Source: Candidatus Sumerlaeota bacterium
GTDB lineage: Bacteria > Sumerlaeota > T1SED10-198M
Direction: 5' to 3'
NCBI GenBank assembly: GCA_003554345.1
Contig: PWGE01000084.1
Location: 1-7,685 of the forward strand
Length of the DNA stretch: 7,685 nucleotides
The stretch's first letter is position 1, and each line of letters begins with the position of its first letter. The notes below the pieces were generated by a model. It was not told the DNA's origin. It did not search any database and saw only the letters and a program-made list of their open reading frames with translations. Positions 6,388 through 7,685 of the stretch are shown one piece after another. The position numbers and the translations under genes were made by a program.

Positions 6388-7262
6388 CATTTCTTCAGGC
6401 TGTTCAAATGTATCTTTGGGATGTTCTGCCTGCCCTGTTACTGGGGTTTTTCCTGAGTGGGCTGATCCATGAGTTTTTCCCTGCAAACTGGATAGATAAA
6501 TACCTGGGGCGGGCGGATATACGATCTGTTTTGTATGCTACCCTCGTAGGTACCATCCTGCCGATTTGTTGCTGGGGCTCTTTACCTATGGCCATAGCCT
6601 TTTATAAGAAGGGTTCTCACCTGGGACCTGTCCTGGCTTTTTTGGTGGCAACACCTGCCACCTCAGTCACGGCCCTTTTGGTCAGTTATCGGTTGTTGGG
6701 ATTAAATTTTGCCCTGTATGAATTTTTTGCCGTGATTGTGATAGGTATTCTGGTAGGAATCGTGGGAAATAGGTTTACTCAGAAGCAGGAGCATACGGAA
6801 GATACTGCATGCTCTGATTGTTGTGATGAGACTGAAAAAGATGTTCCCAGTGCTTTACAAAGAATAAAATCAGTTTTCCGGTTTGCTTTCCTGGACCTGC
6901 CTAAAGATATCGGCCTGGAAACACTGGTAGGGATTATCCTTGCTGCCGTAGTCATTTCTTTTGCGCCCCTTGGTGATTGGATAAACCGTTATATGACAGG
7001 TGGGGGAGGATACCTGTTCAGCGCCGTTTTTGGTTTGACCATGTATATCTGTGCCACCGGGACGGTACCGCTTGTCAGTGCCTTTCTGAACCAGGGACTC
7101 AATATTGGCGCTGGTATGACCCTTTTGCTTATTGGTCCTGTAACCAGTTATGCCACTGTTTTGGTGGTTCGCAAAAAGTTCGGTATGCCGGTATTGCTGA
7201 CATATCTCAGCGTGGCTACTGCTTTATCCCTTCTGCTGGGATACCTTTTTATGATTCTTTAA
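6384..7262 (+). CDS. DUF318/YraQ (ArsP-like) family permease, putative metal or metalloid exporter
   Basis: This 292-aa inner-membrane protein has about eight hydrophobic helices (~8-30, 47-70, 80-102, 108-128, 178-197, 207-232, 240-262, 268-291) in two halves. Both halves show the same pattern at an offset of 161 residues: C62-x-x-G65-x-x-P68-x4-F73-x3-G77 then P91-x-T-S94, and C223-x-x-G226-x-x-P229-x4-F234-x3-G238 then P252-x-T-S255. This two-fold design with Cys near the membrane fits the DUF318/YraQ permeases. That family includes ArsP, which exports trivalent organoarsenicals, and related predicted Cu/Zn efflux proteins. The central hydrophilic loop (~129-177) carries C143-S-D-C146-C147, a possible metal-binding cluster. 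The length is close to or somewhat short for the family. ATG 6384 follows GAGGA (6373-6377), and an in-frame stop lies just upstream at 6372. The substrate is not determined; copper or another soft metal is suggested only by the neighbouring CusA-type pump. It is probably transcribed separately, given the 743-base gap after the GLUG gene. Confidence 0.85.
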   Translation: MTFLQAVQMYLWDVLPALLLGFFLSGLIHEFFPANWIDKYLGRADIRSVLYATLVGTILPICCWGSLPMAIAFYKKGSHLGPVLAFLVATPATSVTALLVSYRLLGLNFALYEFFAVIVIGILVGIVGNRFTQKQEHTEDTACSDCCDETEKDVPSALQRIKSVFRFAFLDLPKDIGLETLVGIILAAVVISFAPLGDWINRYMTGGGGYLFSAVFGLTMYICATGTVPLVSAFLNQGLNIGAGMTLLLIGPVTSYATVLVVRKKFGMPVLLTYLSVATALSLLLGYLFMIL

Positions 7263-7360
7263 AAAAACAAGGGGATAAATGAACTGTCTGTTGTAGAGGG
7301 TGATAAACAGACTGTATTCGTCTCTTGTCTTTTGATGTCTTTAAACTAAAAAAAATCTTT

Positions 7361-7408
7361 ATTGTTCGACTCATACGGAAAATCTGTTATGAGTTATTTA
7401 TGAACAAT
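7361..7408. repeat. Extended two-part inverted repeat downstream of the permease
   Basis: An outer stem ATTGTTC (7361-7367)/GAACAAT (7402-7408) and an inner stem ACTCATA (7369-7375)/TATGAGT (7388-7394) are both perfect 7-base pairings. They are separated by 1 base on the left and 7 on the right, with a 12-base apical loop. Fourteen base pairs in 48 bases is unlikely to be random. It could be a transcript-stabilising 3' hairpin, an attenuator or an operator. It is followed only by TTT, so it is not a textbook terminator. Confidence 0.5.
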
Positions 7409-7426
7409 TTTCCCATGGGTGCTTTT

Positions 7427-7447
7427 AACCCTTACATACGGGTTTTT
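7427..7447 (+). terminator. Likely rho-independent terminator after the permease
   Basis: AACCC (7427-7431) pairs with GGGTT (7440-7444) around an 8-base loop, and the right arm runs on through further T's to 7447 and a T-rich tail. It lies about 165 bases after the permease stop, so it could end that transcript. The stem is short. Confidence 0.45.
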
Positions 7448-7572
7448 ACTTTATTTTATATTTCAACACTCCTCTGAAAATAGAAATACCTTAAGAATTA
7501 AGAAAAAGAAGAACAACTAAGAAAACAGAAAAATATTGCTTACAAGTTCTATACTCCCGGGTTACAATTTAG

Positions 7573-7600
7573 CAGGGCAGACACACAGGTCTGCCCCTAC
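7573..7600. repeat. Palindromic intergenic repeat, copy 1
   Basis: The stem GGGCAGAC (7575-7582)/GTCTGCCC (7589-7596) is perfect over 8 bp, with loop ACACAG, and is followed by CTAC. It matches copy 2 (7627-7654) at 25 of 28 bases, at a period of 54 bases. It resembles the dispersed GC-rich palindromes I know from intergenic regions of many environmental bacteria (REP-like); that family link is from memory. Confidence 0.8.
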
Positions 7601-7626
7601 GGCTGAAATGATCGGGGAGATTAATA

Positions 7627-7654
7627 CAGGGCAAACACATAGGTTTGCCCCTAC
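7627..7654. repeat. Palindromic intergenic repeat, copy 2
   Basis: The stem GGGCAAAC (7629-7636)/GTTTGCCC (7643-7650) is perfect over 8 bp, with loop ACATAG, and is followed by CTAC. Compared with copy 1, one G-C pair of the stem has become A-T with both sides changed, and one loop base differs. Weak similarity continues past CTAC (CTGA, then AAT or similar) in both copies, so the full unit may be ~40 bases. Confidence 0.8.
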
Positions 7655-7685
7655 CACTGATAATAAACTTTTCAAAGTATAATGC

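Larger units (their letters stand above)
7263..7685. other. Non-coding, structure-rich 3' region
   Basis: No gene is visible in these 423 bases. They hold a hairpin GTCTGTT (7286-7292)/AACAGAC (7306-7312) with a 13-base loop and no adjoining T-run, a two-part hairpin (7361-7408), a likely terminator (7427-7447) and two tandem palindromes (7573-7654). The sequence from 7450 to 7560 is A-rich and featureless by eye. Confidence 0.7.

Noticed and set aside
6977-7282. Plus-strand 101-codon frame overlapping the permease 3' half
   Set aside because: It is out of frame with the permease, whose second-half motifs are intact in the main frame; it has no ribosome binding site or recognisable features.
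7573-7654. Tandem palindromes considered as a CRISPR array
   Set aside because: Only two units, differing in the stem, with a 26-base gap that itself shares some similarity, and no cas genes in view; they fit a REP-like repeat better.
7678-7683. TATAAT at the right edge of the window
   Set aside because: No -35 box at proper spacing and the downstream sequence is outside the window.

Overview
The window reads left to right on the + strand and carries three clear genes plus the 3' end of a fourth, with two long non-coding stretches. It looks like a moderately AT-rich Gram-negative bacterium: a heavy-metal RND pump with its periplasmic adaptor implies an outer membrane. From memory, the unusually long (1353 aa) CusA-type pump subfamily and a GLUG-repeat secreted protein suggest the Bacteroidota/Balneolota or a Fibrobacterota-like lineage. 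This placement is an inference without database support.

Region 1 (1-4395) is the end of a CusB-like adaptor and a complete CusA-like copper/silver RND permease, separated by a 100-base leader that can fold in two alternative ways around the cusA ribosome binding site. The pump keeps the three-methionine metal site of E. coli CusA. It has a changed proton-relay triad, extra hydrophobic segments between TM6 and TM7, two periplasmic insertions, and an extra C-terminal membrane helix with an acidic tail.

Region 2 (4396-5906) holds a secreted GLUG-repeat protein behind a strong Shine-Dalgarno site, then a possible terminator. After these comes a second, decayed copy of the last ~100 bases of cusA (5803-5906, in frame to its own stop), followed again by a strong Shine-Dalgarno sequence that now has no gene. 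The GLUG gene is therefore bracketed by direct repeats of the cusA 3' end, which points to a past duplication or recombination event.

Region 3 (5907-7262) is about 480 bases of mostly featureless non-coding DNA with a possible promoter. It leads into a 19-codon leader ORF whose stop overlaps (ATGA) the start of a DUF318/YraQ (ArsP-like) permease. That permease has two symmetry-related CxxGxxP motifs and a cysteine cluster in its central loop, so it may move a metal or metalloid species, alongside the Cu/Ag pump.

Region 4 (7263-7685) is non-coding and rich in secondary structure: two hairpins, one likely terminator, and two tandem palindromic repeats whose stems differ by compensatory changes.

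Together the protein genes fit a metal-efflux locus. The regulator, outer-membrane channel and most of the adaptor lie outside the window. I see no wholly new multi-gene system; the best leads are the duplicated pump tail, the leader structures and the covarying palindromes.
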